Source of the DNA: Ichthyophthirius multifiliis
Lineage: Eukaryota; Ciliophora; Oligohymenophorea; Hymenostomatida
Assembly: GCF_000220395.1 (NCBI RefSeq)
Contig: NW_004085887.1
Span: 1 to 33,055 of the forward strand
Reading direction: 5' to 3'
DNA length: 33,055 bases
Shown here: positions 1 through 16,477 of the stretch, one piece after another
Position numbering within the stretch: the first letter of the stretch is position 1
Layout of the letters: every line of letters begins with the position of its first letter
The notes under the pieces: generated by a model
Databases searched by the model: none
Told to the model about the DNA's origin: nothing
Seen by the model: only the letters and a program-made list of their open reading frames with translations
Position numbers and translations under genes: made by a program

Positions 1-1508
1 TATATTTATATATATTTAATTTTTTTTTTATAAATCTTAATATTGTTTAATTTTATTTATACAAATAAAATATTAGTAATATTTACTTCTTTATTTTTTT
101 AATTAATTTTTAAAAAATCTAGTATTAAGAAATTTTACGGTATTCTAATATCAAAATAAACTTTTATATAATTAATTTAAGTATATATATCTTTAAATTA
201 TAATATTTTATTACTTTTATTTTAAGAAATAAATTAAATATTATTAATATTTTATTTAATTTTATTAAATAATGTAAATAAATTTGTAACAAATTATATT
301 ATTATTTAAATAAAATTTGAATATAATAAAATAAATATATAAGTTAAAAAAATGAATCAATTAATAAATAAATAATATTTAAAATATGTTTGTAATATAA
401 ATATATATATTATTAAATATATATTGTTCTATTTTTTTAATTAATATTTGTATATTATTTTGTTAAGTATAATATTTTGTTTTAATAGTTAAAAATAAAA
501 TAATTAATTTTTTTATTTAAAAATAATATTTTATATATTAAAAATTTTATTTAAATATATTATATCATTATTTATATTTTTATTTATTTTTTTAAAATTT
601 TTATTATAAATTTTAAAATATACATATTTTATAATTATTTTTTTAGAAAAAATGAATATCTATATTTATTAATAATTTAAAATTAATTAATGAATTAATT
701 TATTTACATATATTAAAAATAAAATATTATATAATAATATATATTATTTTATTTTATTTTAATATTAAAATAATTAATATTTCTTTAAAAATATTAATTT
801 TTATATTTAAAATTAAAATATAATTAGTATTTTTTATATATGTATATATAATTATACTTTGATTACATAAATATTTTATTTTATTAAAATAAATATTTAA
901 TAATCAAATTGCATATTACATCTGTATTTATATAATAACTATACATATTTTTATATACTTCATAAAAAGAAGTTTTTTTATCTAATAATTATGAATTTTT
1001 TTTAATCGGGATATTATTTTTTGTACAAACATGCTAAAATAATTTTCGAAGAAATGCATATAATATGTAATTCCTTTTTTAGTATTTTTCTTAAATTTTA
1101 TTGTTCTGATAGTTTTTTAAAAAGAAAACAAATATTTTAATCATAAAAATTAATTTCTAATTATTTTTTTCATAATTTAAAAATTACTTATTTAAATTAA
1201 TAAATTATTATCTTTTTAAAAAATATAAACTAATATGTACTCCAATTATTAAAAATTATTAATAATTTATTTAAAATAAAATATAAATACATCAAACATA
1301 TACTTATAAAATACAATATAATCAAAATTAAATATTATATAAAGTATATTATTTGATATATAAATAATATTAAACACTAAATCCATTTAAATATAAAATA
1401 AAATTTTAATAAATAATAGTTTGGACTATTTTTTTTCTAAAATATAAACACAGAAATATTAAAAATGTTATTTATTTTTAATAAAAAAGAAAAAAAATAA
1501 AAATACAA

Positions 1509-1570
<62 letters not shown>
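1509..1570. repeat. (AT)n microsatellite
   Basis: A nearly uninterrupted AT dinucleotide run lies in the intergenic region. Its length is probably variable and uncertain in the assembly. Confidence 0.9.
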
Positions 1571-1573
<3 letters not shown>

Positions 1574-2522
1574 AAAATAGACTATAAATATATATATAAT
1601 TTTTTCGTTTTTATTTAAAATATATGAATATAATACCTAAAAATTTTCTAAATGTAACTAAAATGAGAATTTAATATTAATAAAAGTTAAATTTGATTGT
1701 TTTTTTTGTTTTATTTTTTTTTAAGAAAAATATTTCATTTATGACATTTGCTATTTAAATTAGTGTTTAAAATTAAAAATATAGGAATATTAAGTAAATT
1801 AAATTATTTATTTATATTTTTATAATATTAATAAGCTATATTTTTTCTAAATAAAAAAGTGATTTAAAATGTACTAGTAATTTGTCTTTAGATACTAAGA
1901 AATTAAATTAAAGAAATAAGATTTTTTAAATTTTTATGAATTTAATATGAATAAATACTCATATAGCGAATAAAAATGCCAAGACCTATTAATATAAAAA
2001 CATGATATAATTAACTAGAAAAGGGATATATAGTCTTTTTTATATAACCAGCATTAATTATTATTAATATTGAAAATATCATTATACCAATATTATATAA
2101 ATTAAAACAAATATAAAGTTAATGTTGCTTTTTTTTAATGAATTGAATACATAAAACTAATGTTCTATTTTCTATATAAAATGGTTTATTAAATTATTGT
2201 CTAATTTATAGACTAAACAAATTTATTTTAAAGAAATATAAATGTATGTTTCCTTAAATAATGTTTTTTTCTGACTTAATATATATCTTAAAATAAATGA
2301 GTCTTATGTTTTTTCAATATATTATAAATAGCAGTGTTTATTTAAAAAGAAACTTATCATTTAGAATAAAAGAATATTTTATATAATACAAAAAAAAAAA
2401 AAGCATATTTAATACGAAAAAAAAAATAAGAAGTTATATAATTTAATATTATTTTTAGTTGTAGAGGTATAAAAAAAAATATAAAAGTAAAAAAAAAATG
2501 AATAAAGTATTATTAATTAATA

Positions 2523-2576
2523 TTTTTTTTTTTTTTTATAAATGTGGTTTTTTTTTTTTTTTTTTTAAAAAAAAAA
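2523..2576. repeat. Long T tracts followed by an A tract
   Basis: Two T runs are separated by a short spacer with the word aatgtgg, and the second runs directly into an A run. The T/A junction can fold on itself as a hairpin. It lies about 350 bp upstream of the kinase start and has no recognised function. Confidence 0.7.
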
Positions 2577-2922
2577 GATAATTATAATTATTTAAATATT
2601 TAAGCAAATTAATAATATAGATATATAAAAAATTAAATTAATTTAAAACACATTACATAAACAAATATTAAAATTTAAAATTAATTTAAAATTTCTAATA
2701 AAATTAAATAAAAATAATAATAATTTAAAATTATTAATATATTATTTTATAATAATATATATATTTATTTAATTAATAAATATTAATTATAAATTTATTT
2801 ATCTTACAAATCCTTATTTTATTATTTTTTGTTTTGTTTTCAATATTTTATTTTATTATACTTTATCATAAAAATCATTATAAATTTTAAATTTAATAAT
2901 TTATTAAATATTTTTTAAAATT

Positions 2923-5772
<2,850 letters not shown>

Positions 5773-8492
5773 AATTTATGAATTAAAATAAAAGATAGTA
5801 TCATTTAAAAACTAAAAAAATAAAAATAATATATAATAAAATATATAATAATATATATATATATATTTATTTATTTTAACATATATATAATATATTGAAA
5901 TTCTTAAATTTCATAATTTTATAAATTTTTGCTTCATTTTTTATTTTTATTATATTAATACAATTTTAATATTATTTTATTAAAATTTTAATACTCATTA
6001 TTCATTTAATAACATTTTTATTAAAATTTAACATATAAATTTAATTTTTTTTTTTTTTTTTAACAAATTTATTATTAGAAATCTTTTTATTAATTATTGA
6101 TATGATTAATTTTATTCAATTACCAAACAAAACTTTAATATAATATAAATCATAAACATATATGTTTTCAAAATATGTTTTTTTATTAAATAAAAAAATA
6201 GTTTGATATGACAAATAAGATCCTTTATTTAAATTTAATTTATAAAAGCTTAACATATATTTTTTTTTATATAGTACAGATTTGGCTTTAAATAATATTT
6301 TTCTAACAAAAACTCTGAAATAGTAATAAAAACTACAATAGTATAACCATTAATAAAAATAAAAACAAATTGACACCAGAAGTAGATAAAATATTATTAA
6401 AATTAATATAAAAACATTGAGAATAAAATTTGTCTTTAAAATTTAATATATTAAAAAATCGAAATTTATTTTAATATTTATATAGATGGTCCTCAATTTT
6501 AAAACCAAGATTTGTTAAAGGTGTTAAAAAAAAAAATATAATGTATATTATTAAAGTATAATAAAAATAAATAAAAAAAATCTTTGAAGTTCACCTGAAA
6601 AACTTATTAATAGTTAAAATTCGAATTTAGGTTAAAATGTGAATTATTGTCTATACTCTAAATTATAAAAAGTATATAAGAAAAGTAAATAATATTAATT
6701 GATAATTAATTAAATATTAAATATAAAAATTATATAAATATATATATATATATATAAATATAAATATATATATATTTAACATATTTATATATATAAATAT
6801 ATTTAATGTCTAAATTCTTATTTTGGATATCTTTATAAATAAATAAAATATAAATTGGTAAAAAAAAAGCATATAAATTAATAAAAATTAATATTTAAAA
6901 AATCATAATTATATAATATAAAATAAACTATTTAAATTGTAAATCATATTAAATAAAATAAAAATATAAATATAAAGAAGAAAATATTTAAAAATAATTT
7001 TAATTATTAATATAATAAATTATATAAGAATAATAATTAAGAAGTCTCCCTTATATTTAATATAATTTAAAACTTTTTAGAAAATAAGATTAAGAATCTA
7101 TAAATTAATTAATTCAATTTAGAAAATAATTAAAATAAAGTTTTTTTAATTAAAACAAATGAATAAACATTAATTATAATAAAATAATAAATATTTAATT
7201 TAATATATTTCTTAAATTTTTATATTTATTTATATTTAAAATAATATATGTAGTTTTTTTGTTTTAATCTATTCTATAATAACCTATACTATTATTCATA
7301 AATATATTATATATTTTATTTATTTATTTTCGTATTTTTATTTTATTTTCAATGTTAAAATTTTTCTTTAAATATGAGCATTTTTATTAAATTAATTTAC
7401 TTGTTTTTATTATTATCATTATTATTATTTTTTTAAAAAAGTAATTAAAATTATATGTTTATTTTTTTATTAAAATAATATATTTATATTTATTTTATTT
7501 TTAAAAATTTATCTAATTTATCTTTATTTTTTTATAATTAATATTTAATTTCTAGAATTCTTACCTAAATTTTTGCATTTTTTACTAGTTATTCATATTT
7601 ACTAGTTTATATTTTAAATATCTAGTTATTATTTCTTATATTTTTAATAGATTTTTTCGCTATACTTATGTAAATCAAATTCATAGAGCAAAATCTTGTA
7701 TAAAAGATATTTTTCTTATGGATATTATTATCTAATTATAAATTTGTGATTAAATTTTTTTTTTTTGAATTAAGTCTTTTATATTTTTATTTATAAACTA
7801 AAAAATTTTATAGTAAATTAAATTAATATTTAATATATATAAATTTTATATTTATTATTTATTATTTTATATTTTTATTTAATAAAAATAAAAAATGTAT
7901 AATTTTTTTTTTTTCAAATATTTTTATTATAAATTTTTGTATATTTTAAAAAACTTAATCATTAAATATATATAATATATAAATAATATATATAATCAAA
8001 ATAAACATATAATATATATCTTATAATTTAATAAAAATACATTATTAAAAAACCTTATTTTAATTAATAAAATTTCAATAAATATAAATTCCAAATTTAA
8101 AATAATTGGTAAAAATTAAATTAATTTATATCAATCTAAAAAATAATTTCTTATTTTATATACAATAAAAGAATTAAAAAAAATAATATAAATATACTCA
8201 TAATTTCAAGTAAATTAAATACAATAAATCTACTGATCCTATCTTTATTTTTACATTAAAATTAATATTTTTTTTTCTAAAAATAAATAATATTAATTTT
8301 TTTATATTGAAAAAACTAAAAATAATAAAAAAAAGATTACAATATATTATTATAATTTATTATAAAAAAACAAGTTAATCTTCAAATTCTTTCTCTTGTT
8401 AGAAATAATATTAAAAAAAAATAATTCTTTATCAAATAAAAATATATGTTTATATTAATAAAATATAAAAAAAAGCTCACAAAAAAAACAAA
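5773..8492. other. AT-rich intergenic region with weak coding-like traces
   Basis: This spacer lies between the kinase stop and the next gene. It is dominated by A/T runs and short TA repeats. Two stretches have more protein-like codon content than the rest: about 6208-6690 (listed separately) and about 7649-7768, where a short frame reads RFFRYTYVNQIHRAKSC before running into T-rich sequence and TGA. Neither has a convincing start, length or recognisable domain. Confidence 0.5.
6208..6690 (+). other. Possible decayed gene fragment
   Basis: Several short stretches look coding but do not join. A frame from the ATG at 6208 gives 36 residues and stops at TGA 6316-6318. Another frame near 6360 reads KLTPEVDKILLKLIQKH then TGA. 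One near 6485 reads DGPQFQNQDLLKVLKKK and stops near 6597. A last one begins SPEKLINSQNSNLGQ. The second stretch faintly recalls the first helix of a Myb-type repeat, a weak impression only. The pieces lie in different frames with TGA codons between them and no clear GTA...AG solution, so a relic is likelier than a working gene. Confidence 0.2.
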
Positions 8493-9323
8493 ATGTAATT
8501 GTAAAGTGTTAATTTAAATATAATTGAACACCCTATAATCGTAAAAAATAATATGGAAATCGAAAAAATATAAAATAGTGCCGTGGCCTAAGGCCTACAA
8601 ACCTAACTAAATATAAAATCAGGCATTCAATAAATTAATTAAAGCCATAAAGGTCCACCAAGTAACATATCCATGGACAAAATAAACCCCCAGACAATTT
8701 TAGAATAAAAAAAGGTATAATTTGTAAATATAGTCGAATAATTAAAGGCAAAACGTTTAATAGAAAATTTAGCATCAACCAAAAATTAAAAGATTAAATA
8801 ATAATATATAGACGAATATAGTGTAATTTATTAACAAATGATAAGGAGCATAATAGAAATAGGCGATTTCATTAAATTAATTAATTTTTAGACAATATAA
8901 GACAAACTTAAAGTTAAGTAAAAATCGCTCTAAAATTAATAAAATTGCAAAAACGAAAATTATTTAGGCACAACTAATGATATAAAAGAATAAAATATAC
9001 TAGATGCAGATGAATTCGCGAAAGAAATACTCAAGGATATTGAATTGATAGCTACTATTTATTTAGAATTAGTATAGGAATCATCACTTTAGTATTTAGA
9101 ATTATGCTGCGAAACTTTTAATTTAAATGCGTAAAGTATTAATTAATAATTCTAAATTAATATTTGGTATGAAAATTGTAAATATTATGTAGATAGTTAT
9201 AGACCGTATGTAAAAAGATAGAAAAAAAATAAAAATGTATTGTAAGGATTATTGTGCTTATGTTTTAGTAAAAAATAAAATAAACCAGTTAAAAATTAAG
9301 AGGTTAATTTATAAATAAAATGA
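8493..9323 (+). CDS. Single-exon protein of unknown function (276 aa)
   Basis: One uninterrupted frame of 277 codons runs from an ATG in the A-rich context typical of ciliate starts (aaaaaaaacaaaATG) to TGA, with TAA/TAG read as Gln. I do not recognise the product. The N-terminal ~60 residues are Gln/Asn-rich and polar, including SHKGPPSNISMDKINP. The middle, from about residue 70, looks helical (VNIVEQLKAKRLIENLAS, then YQQMIRSIIEIGDFIKLI). A second helical part reads FAKEILKDIELIATIYLE and is followed by QYLELCCETFNL. Near the end is LLCLCFSKKQ, a small cysteine cluster beside lysines. No signal peptide or transmembrane segment is obvious, so a soluble intracellular protein is likeliest. 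Its G/C content clearly exceeds the flanking spacer, which supports it being real. Confidence 0.75.
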
Positions 9324-10538
9324 TTCTTTTTTTAGTTGTAAAAAAATAATAAAAAAAATTGAATGTTAGAAATGAAATGATATCATTTTTTATTTATGTA
9401 AAAATTAATAAATATATAAAAAAATATAAAAATATATATATATATATTTATATATATGTATATATATATTTTATATATGATATTTTGAAAATTTTTATTT
9501 ATATTAATATATATATATATATTCTATGATAATTAGAAAATTTATTTTTATATTTTATATATATTAATTAATACTTGAAATTCTAATTATTTTATAAAAA
9601 TATTATTAATATTAAATATTATTATTAAAAGATTCTTTTTTTTTATATATTTATATTATTAAAATTTTATATTATAATATTTTCTTTTATTATTTATAAT
9701 ACCATTTATTTATATCTTTTTTTATTTCATTATGTATAATTTGATTTTTTTTTATTATCATTTTTATATTTATGAATTTTGTTTTTTAAGATATAAATTT
9801 CGTCAATTATCTCAATTATTTAATTTTTTAAATCCAGAATGTATTTTAAAGGATATTCATATCTTAATATTTTATATTTATTGTTTTTAATGAAAGTATA
9901 AAATGAAACCCAATATTGTTATAAATATATAATTCTTGGATATTCATATAAATTATACTGAATATTTTTACTATTTATTTTAATTTATTTTATTGATAAG
10001 TATCTTTTGTCTAAATAAAATAAATAGTCTAAAAATATTCTGAACATTATATATAAATACAAATATCTTTTAAAATTTTTATTTTATTTCAATTAGTAAA
10101 GTATATATAAATTTTTTAAAAAAATAATATATTTCTTATTCAATGTTCATTTTTGATATAAATTTTTAAATATTATACAAAATATTAAATATATATTGAA
10201 AACATTAAAAATAATATTTGCAAATTATGTTTAATATTATCGTTCTCATTTCTAAAAAATTGCAGAAATAAAAAAATTTAAACCACTATTTTTAAATTAT
10301 CGCAAAAATTTTATTATATTGAATATAATTACGTATTTTAATAAAATTGAATCAAATAAACATATTTTTTAATATATAAAGATATGTATAAGTAAAGTAT
10401 ATCTTTAATAATACATCAAGAAAAGATAAAAATAAAATATAAAAAAATGGTAAAAAAAAAAAAATATCATTTAAAATAAAAAGTAAAAAATATTATTATT
10501 CATCTATCAAATTTATTATATATATAAATATGTATATA

Positions 10539-10541
<3 letters not shown>

Positions 10542-10594
<53 letters not shown>
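10542..10594. repeat. (AT)n microsatellite
   Basis: A pure AT dinucleotide run in spacer DNA, about 70 bp upstream of the degenerate tandem repeat. Confidence 0.9.
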
Positions 10595-10599
<5 letters not shown>

Positions 10600-10665
10600 A
10601 TTAATATTTATATGTATAATTTTTTTATATTTATTGAATATTTATAATTATTTTTTTTTCTTTTT

Positions 10666-11175
10666 TGTTATTATGTTAATCATATTTTATCAAATCTTTT
10701 AATTATGATATATTTTATTTATATTTTTAATAATATTAATATTAATTATAAGTATTTTTTATTTTTATTTTTTATATATATATATAAAAAAAAAATTTTA
10801 TTTTCTTTTTGTTATTATGTTAATCATAATTTATCATATCTTTTAATTATGATATATTATATTTATATTTTTTATAATATTATAATTTATTATTTTTTTT
10901 TTTTTTATTTTTTTTCTTATTTTTTTCTAAAAATTTTTTTTTTGTTATTATGTTAATCATATTTTATCAAATCTTTTTATTTAGATATATTTTATTTAAA
11001 TTTTTTATTATATTAATATTTATTATAAGTTTTTTTTATTTATATATATTTATAATTTTTTTATTTTGTTATTTTGTTAATCATATTTTATCAAATCTTT
11101 TAATTTTGGTATATTTTATTTATATTTTTTATAATATTAATATTAATTATAATTTTTTTTATTTATTTTTTTATA
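10666..11175. repeat. Degenerate tandem repeat, unit about 125-145 bp, four copies
   Basis: The word ttgttattatgttaatcat followed by attttatcaaatctttt recurs near 10666, 10809, 10942 and 11066 with small changes. Each copy continues with gatatattttatttatat, then a long T-rich stretch. Copy spacing shortens from about 143 to about 124 bp through differences in the T runs. No coding meaning is seen; frames crossing it are Tyr/Phe/Ile-rich artefacts. Confidence 0.8.
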
Positions 11176-11460
11176 TATAATTTAATTCAAAAATACAAGT
11201 ATTTAATTAATATTAAATTTAAAAAAATATTAAAATTAAATAAGAATAATTATATTTATAAAATAAAAAAAACATATATATTATTTACTTACAAATCTTA
11301 TTATTCCAAATATTTACTTTAAAATATAAATTAATTTTTAATAAATTATTGAAAAAAAAATTATTAAAGAAATATAATATTATTTTATAACAATTATCAT
11401 TTTTTTTTCTGATAATTTTTTTAAAAATATTAAAAAAATATATGTCTTTTATTTTTCATT

Positions 11461-11478
<18 letters not shown>

Positions 11479-11491
<13 letters not shown>

Positions 11492-12670
11492 CCAAGAGCT
11501 TTCTTTTAAAAAGTTTTTCCCTATTTTAAAACTCTAAACCATAATCGGTAAAGATTTAATAATCTAAATATAAAAAAGGAATATGTAATTATTAAAAAAG
11601 TAATAAAAAAAAATACGATTAATTTTTTATATTGAAATAGTCATTTATATATAAAATTATTATAAGGCAAGCAAATTATCCTCATTTATTTTTAAAAGTT
11701 GAATTATTTGATTTTTTAGGAAATCTAATATTTCACAGATTTTTTAGTTTATAATTTTTTTGCGCCAGCTTTTGCTTGAGTAAAGAAGAATTGGAATATA
11801 AGAATGAAGTAAAGTACATTTATGTATTTACTTTTTGAATATATACCCGCATTAATAAATAAATAAATTAAGACGAAGCTTGCAGTTTAAAATAAAAAAT
11901 CAAAGTGTTAATTTATTAGTTAAAAATCTAACAAAATAATTGATAGTGCGGCCATAAATGACTATAATTTAACTATAAATAAATAATTATAGGTAAGAGA
12001 AAAATATATTAGAAAATCCAGAAATATATTTTTTAAAAATGTAAAATTAGGATTATTTTTAGAATAAATAAGACACTTAGAAAAAAGTTGTTTAGGCTTT
12101 ATATTAGTTTAGTTATGGCATTAATTTCAAAAATGTTTTCCCCTTTAATTAGAGGGTGGGTGTTTTTAATTTCTTTTCTTGTATAAATAAAATGTTGAAT
12201 TTAAATAGTTAATGTAATTTTACTTTTCCGAAATTTTAATGTTTTTATTACTTTTTATCATAGTAGCAATTTAATTAGTAATAGTTTCTTATGTTAAATA
12301 ATTGAGTGAAATTATGGTTTTAGTGAATATAAGATTTAGTTGTAAAAATAATAAATATTAAATTTAAATGATTAATATTTTTAATAATTTACTATAATAA
12401 AAAATATTGCATAATCTAAAAAAATAAAATACTAGGGGAGGAGGCAATTATTATAGTAAGAGTAAATCAATAATTATTTAGGATAGACATGAATATTAGG
12501 AACATTATTATAATTATTATAAAATATAGAATTTAATTACTTAGTAATTAATTGTGTAAAAAAATGTATAAATTAAAAAGAATATATCAAAATAAATGTG
12601 CTTTTTTTATTAAATAAAATTATTTTGTTTCTAATAGTATTCAATTTTATATTTGTTTATAAATATTTGA
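11479..12670 (+). CDS. Uncertain gene, possibly a small membrane protein
   Basis: A frame opens at ATG 11479. A candidate 64-bp intron 11809-11872 (GTAAAG...TTAAG) joins it in phase 0 to a frame that stays open to TGA 12668-12670, giving about 375 residues. The second exon contains a hydrophobic segment (LMFLLLFIIVAIQLVIVSYV), consistent with one transmembrane helix. Other readings compete: a different frame near 12075-12180 reads NKTLRKKLFRLYISLVMALI, then FSPLIRGWVFLISFL, and would need extra short introns. No domain was recognised. TGA is rare in such DNA, so a long frame alone is weak evidence. The support is the G/C-richer words near 11760-11810 and 12110-12170. It could be a real gene with more introns than drawn, or a decaying one. 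Confidence 0.3.
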
Positions 12671-13259
12671 TATAAATCTTATAAAAAATTAAATTTCTAT
12701 ATTTTAAAAAAATAATAGCTATTTAGTATAATCATATTTATTATTTAAAAAAAATAGATATTATAATATTTAAATAAAAAATATTATTAAAGCTTTTTTA
12801 AAAAATATTTATAAAAAAATTCTTTTGATAATTTATAAAATAAAAATAAATGAAAGTTTATTAAAAATTATAAAAAAAGTTTTATTTTTTTATTTAACAT
12901 TAATATCTAAATTATAGCATTTAAATAAAAATTAATTTTTTGAAGATAAAAACATGGTTTAAATATAAAACATAATATTCAGAAACAAAAAATACGTTTT
13001 TAGATAATTTTGTTACTTAAAATAGTAATAATAATAATATAAATTTATTTGTTTTTTTTCTAAATAAAATAGTTTATTATATTTATTATATTAAAAAACA
13101 TAAAATTGAAGAATATAAAAAAAAAAATTATAAAATTTAAATGATAAATATTTCTAATATTAATATGTATTTAAAAAAATAAATATAATATAATGTAAAT
13201 TACAAAACAAAAGTAATTTAATAGAAAAAATAAAAAAATCCAAAAAGCATTAAAAATAA
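12671..13259. other. AT-rich upstream region of the giant gene
   Basis: No gene was recognised. A short frame at ATG 12954 (MVQIQNIIF) does not connect to anything. The region presumably carries the promoter of the gene starting at 13260, but no element can be singled out. Confidence 0.55.
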
Positions 13260-16200
13260 ATGATCAAAATATTTATTATCCATATATTTTTATTAACATA
13301 TTATATAAAAGTTATAAACACAATAGTGTAAAAAAAAAATACATAACAATGACAATAAAAATATTATTTTTAAAAATAGATGTACTGAAACAGAATATGA
13401 TGATGGAAATAGTAATTGTGTAGGGTGTACTTCACCATGTTATTCATGTAGTGCTTCTGGTACATCTAGTTGCACAGCATGCCTTAATGACAAATATTTG
13501 AATGTAAATTAATGTTTAGATAGTTGTCCTTCTTAAAAATATTCTGATACAAACAAAAATTGTTAATAATGTGATACATCTTGTGTGAATTGTGATGGCT
13601 CAGGTAGTAGTAATTGCACATCATGCTTAGCAAGTAAATACTTAAATAGAAGTAAACAATGTGTAGATAATTGCCCAGATGGAGATTACGCAGATGCGAA
13701 TAGACGTTGTTAATAGTGTGATACATCTTGTGTGAATTGTGATGGCTCAGGTAGTAGTAATTGCACATCATGCTTAGCAAGTAAATACTTAAATAGAAGT
13801 AAACAATGTGTAGATAATTGTCCAGATGGAGATTACGCAGATGCGAATAAACATTGTTAATAGTGTGATACATCTTGTGTGAATTGTGATGGCTCAGGAA
13901 GTAGTAATTGCACATCATGCTTAGCAAGTAAATACTTAAATAGAAGTAAACAATGTGTAGATAATTGTTCAGATGGAGATTACGCAGATGCGAATAAACA
14001 TTGTTAATAGTGTGATACATCTTGTGTGAATTGTGATGGCTCAGGAAGTAGTAATTGCACATCATGCTTAGCAAGTAAATACTTAAATAGAAGTAAACAA
14101 TGTGTAGATAATTGTTCAGATGGAGATTACGCAGATGCGAATAAACATTGTTAATAGTGTGATACATCTTGTGTGAATTGTGATGGCTCAGGTAGTAGTA
14201 ATTGTATTTCATGTAGTAATTTAAAATACTTATATTCTAAATAATGTTTAGCTAATTGTCCTTCATAATACTATCCTGATATAAATCGAATATGTTAATC
14301 ATGTAATCAAGCATGTGCAAATTGTGAAGGACCAAGTAATAGTGATTGTACATCATGTGTAGCTGTTAAATATTTGAACAGTAAATAATGTGTAAATGCT
14401 TGTCCAGCATAGAAATATGCTGATTCAAATAAAGAATGCTAATATTGCCATACATCATGCAAAAGTTGCTTTAATTCAAGTATAAATTAATGCACTAAGT
14501 AAATAAATAAATAAAAAAAATAATAATAAAATTACATAAATATAATATTTTAAAAATTATATAATAATTTAAATACTTAATTATAATATAAAAATATAAA
14601 ATAAATATAATTATATAAAAAATTATTATATATATTGTTATATATTTTTAAATATAAATAATTAAATAATTATATATTTTTTTATATATATATTATTAAA
14701 TAATATATATATATATTTATTAATACATATTTATTTATATATATATTTTTATTTATAGTTGTTTTGATGGTTTTTTTTTAAATGATTAAGGATATTGTTT
14801 ATAATGCGATTCTAATTGCTTTAAATGTTCTGGTTCATCAACTACATGTATTTAATGTTCAGGATCTTTATTTTTGACAAATTTTTAATGTTTAAACATT
14901 TGTAGTGATGGAACTTATAAAAATATATTAAATAATAGTTGTTCTAATTGTTATTCTTTATGTAAAAAATGTGATGGATCTTTAACTACTAATTGTACTG
15001 AGTGTTACAGTTAATATTTTAAAACTGCTTCTAATACCTGTTAAGCATGTAATAATACTTGTTTAACGTGTGATGGCGTAGGAAGTTCTGATTGTCTATC
15101 ATGTTCCGGTTCATTATTTTTAAATAATAGTAAATAATGTGTAAGTAGATGCATTGATGGATAATATAATAATTTAACAAATAATTAATGTGAGGGTTGT
15201 CATAGTTCCTGTAAAACTTGTAATGGAGGTTTAATTTCAAATTGTTTAAGGTATTTTTATTAATATCAATTTAATTTTTTTGCTTTTCTTTTTTTTAGTT
15301 GCAACGACTAATTTTTTAAAGACACAGATAATATATGTAAACCTTGTGATACTACATGTTTTTAATGTACAGGAAATTCAGCTAATTAATGTACTGAATG
15401 TATAGGATAACTAGCTTTAACCTAAACTAAATAATGTTTGAATATTTGTCCAGACGGAACATTTAAAATTATAAATGCATGTAGTCCTTGTAATAGTTCA
15501 TGTAAGACTTGTAATGGATCTTCTTATAATAATTGCACATCGTATTTATAGTTTATAATTATTAATATTTATTTATATTATTTTCATTAAAGTTGCAATA
15601 TTAGATTATATTTAAATTCTAATTAATGCATAGATTGTCATAGCAAATGCTTAACTTGTGAAAATGCAAACGCAACAGGTTGCCTATCATGTTCTGGTTC
15701 TTTATTTTTGACAACTACAAAAGAATGTTTAAGTACTTGTCCTGATGGAACCTATAAAAATGCAACTAATAATTAATGCACTACATGTCATACATCATGT
15801 AAAACTTGTACAGGAGGCTCTAATTCTTAATGCACTCTGTAGAATATATTTAAATTAAAAATAAAAATTAATAATATTTTAATTTAAAAGTTGCAGTGAT
15901 TCATTTTTTAAAGATACAGATAGTTTCTGTAAATCATGTGATACTACATGCTATTAATGCACAGGAAGTTCAGCTACATAATGTTCCTAATGTACAGGAT
16001 TATTAGCTTTAACTGCATCTGGTTAATGTTTAAGTACTTGTCCTGATGGAAAATATAAGAGCAATAATTCATGCGTTTCTTGCGACATTTCATGTAAAAA
16101 GTGTAATGGACCTTTGTCTACTAATTGTATCGAGTAAATGCTATTTCATATAATCTTATATATATATATATATATAAATTTTTTAGTTGCAATAATAATT

Positions 16201-16433
16201 TCTATTTAAATAATAATTAATGTAATGCATGTAATAATACATGTTTAACTTGTGATGATAATACAGCTTCTGGATGTCTCTCATGTTCAGGATCTTTATT
16301 TTTGAATGCTTAAAAATAATGCGTTAGTACATGTCCTGATGGTAAATATAAAAACACTATAAATAATTAATGTTCATCATGTGATAATTCTTGTAAAACA
16401 TGTACTGGATTTTAAAATTCATAATGTCTTAAG

Positions 16434-16477
<44 letters not shown>

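Larger units (their letters stand above)
1..2922. other. AT-rich region with no recognised gene
   Basis: Almost pure A/T sequence with no frame that shows protein-like composition together with plausible splice sites. Most of it (1-1620 and 2480-2922) is low-complexity. The part from about 1620 to 2480 is less simple and has scattered G/C words near 1960-2040, but no start, signal sequence or domain could be made out on either strand. It ends just upstream of the kinase start and presumably holds that gene's promoter, though no specific element can be named. Confidence 0.6.
9324..11478. other. AT-rich intergenic region with tandem repeats
   Basis: No gene was recognised. The segment from about 9780 to 10330 is less repetitive but shows no coherent frame. 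It is followed by a (TA)n run and by the degenerate tandem repeat at 10666-11175. Open frames here are products of T/A-rich sequence in which TGA is rare. Confidence 0.6.

Noticed and set aside
10705-11180. Overlapping plus-strand frames rich in Phe, Tyr and Ile that look like membrane proteins
   Set aside because: They come from the T-rich degenerate tandem repeat. They follow the DNA repeat, not a protein pattern.
13484-14212. A 242-residue minus-strand open frame made of repeated His/Tyr/Asn-rich units
   Set aside because: It is antisense to the 147-bp cysteine-module repeats. The plus strand has conserved cysteine spacing, a signal-peptide exon and consistent splice phases.
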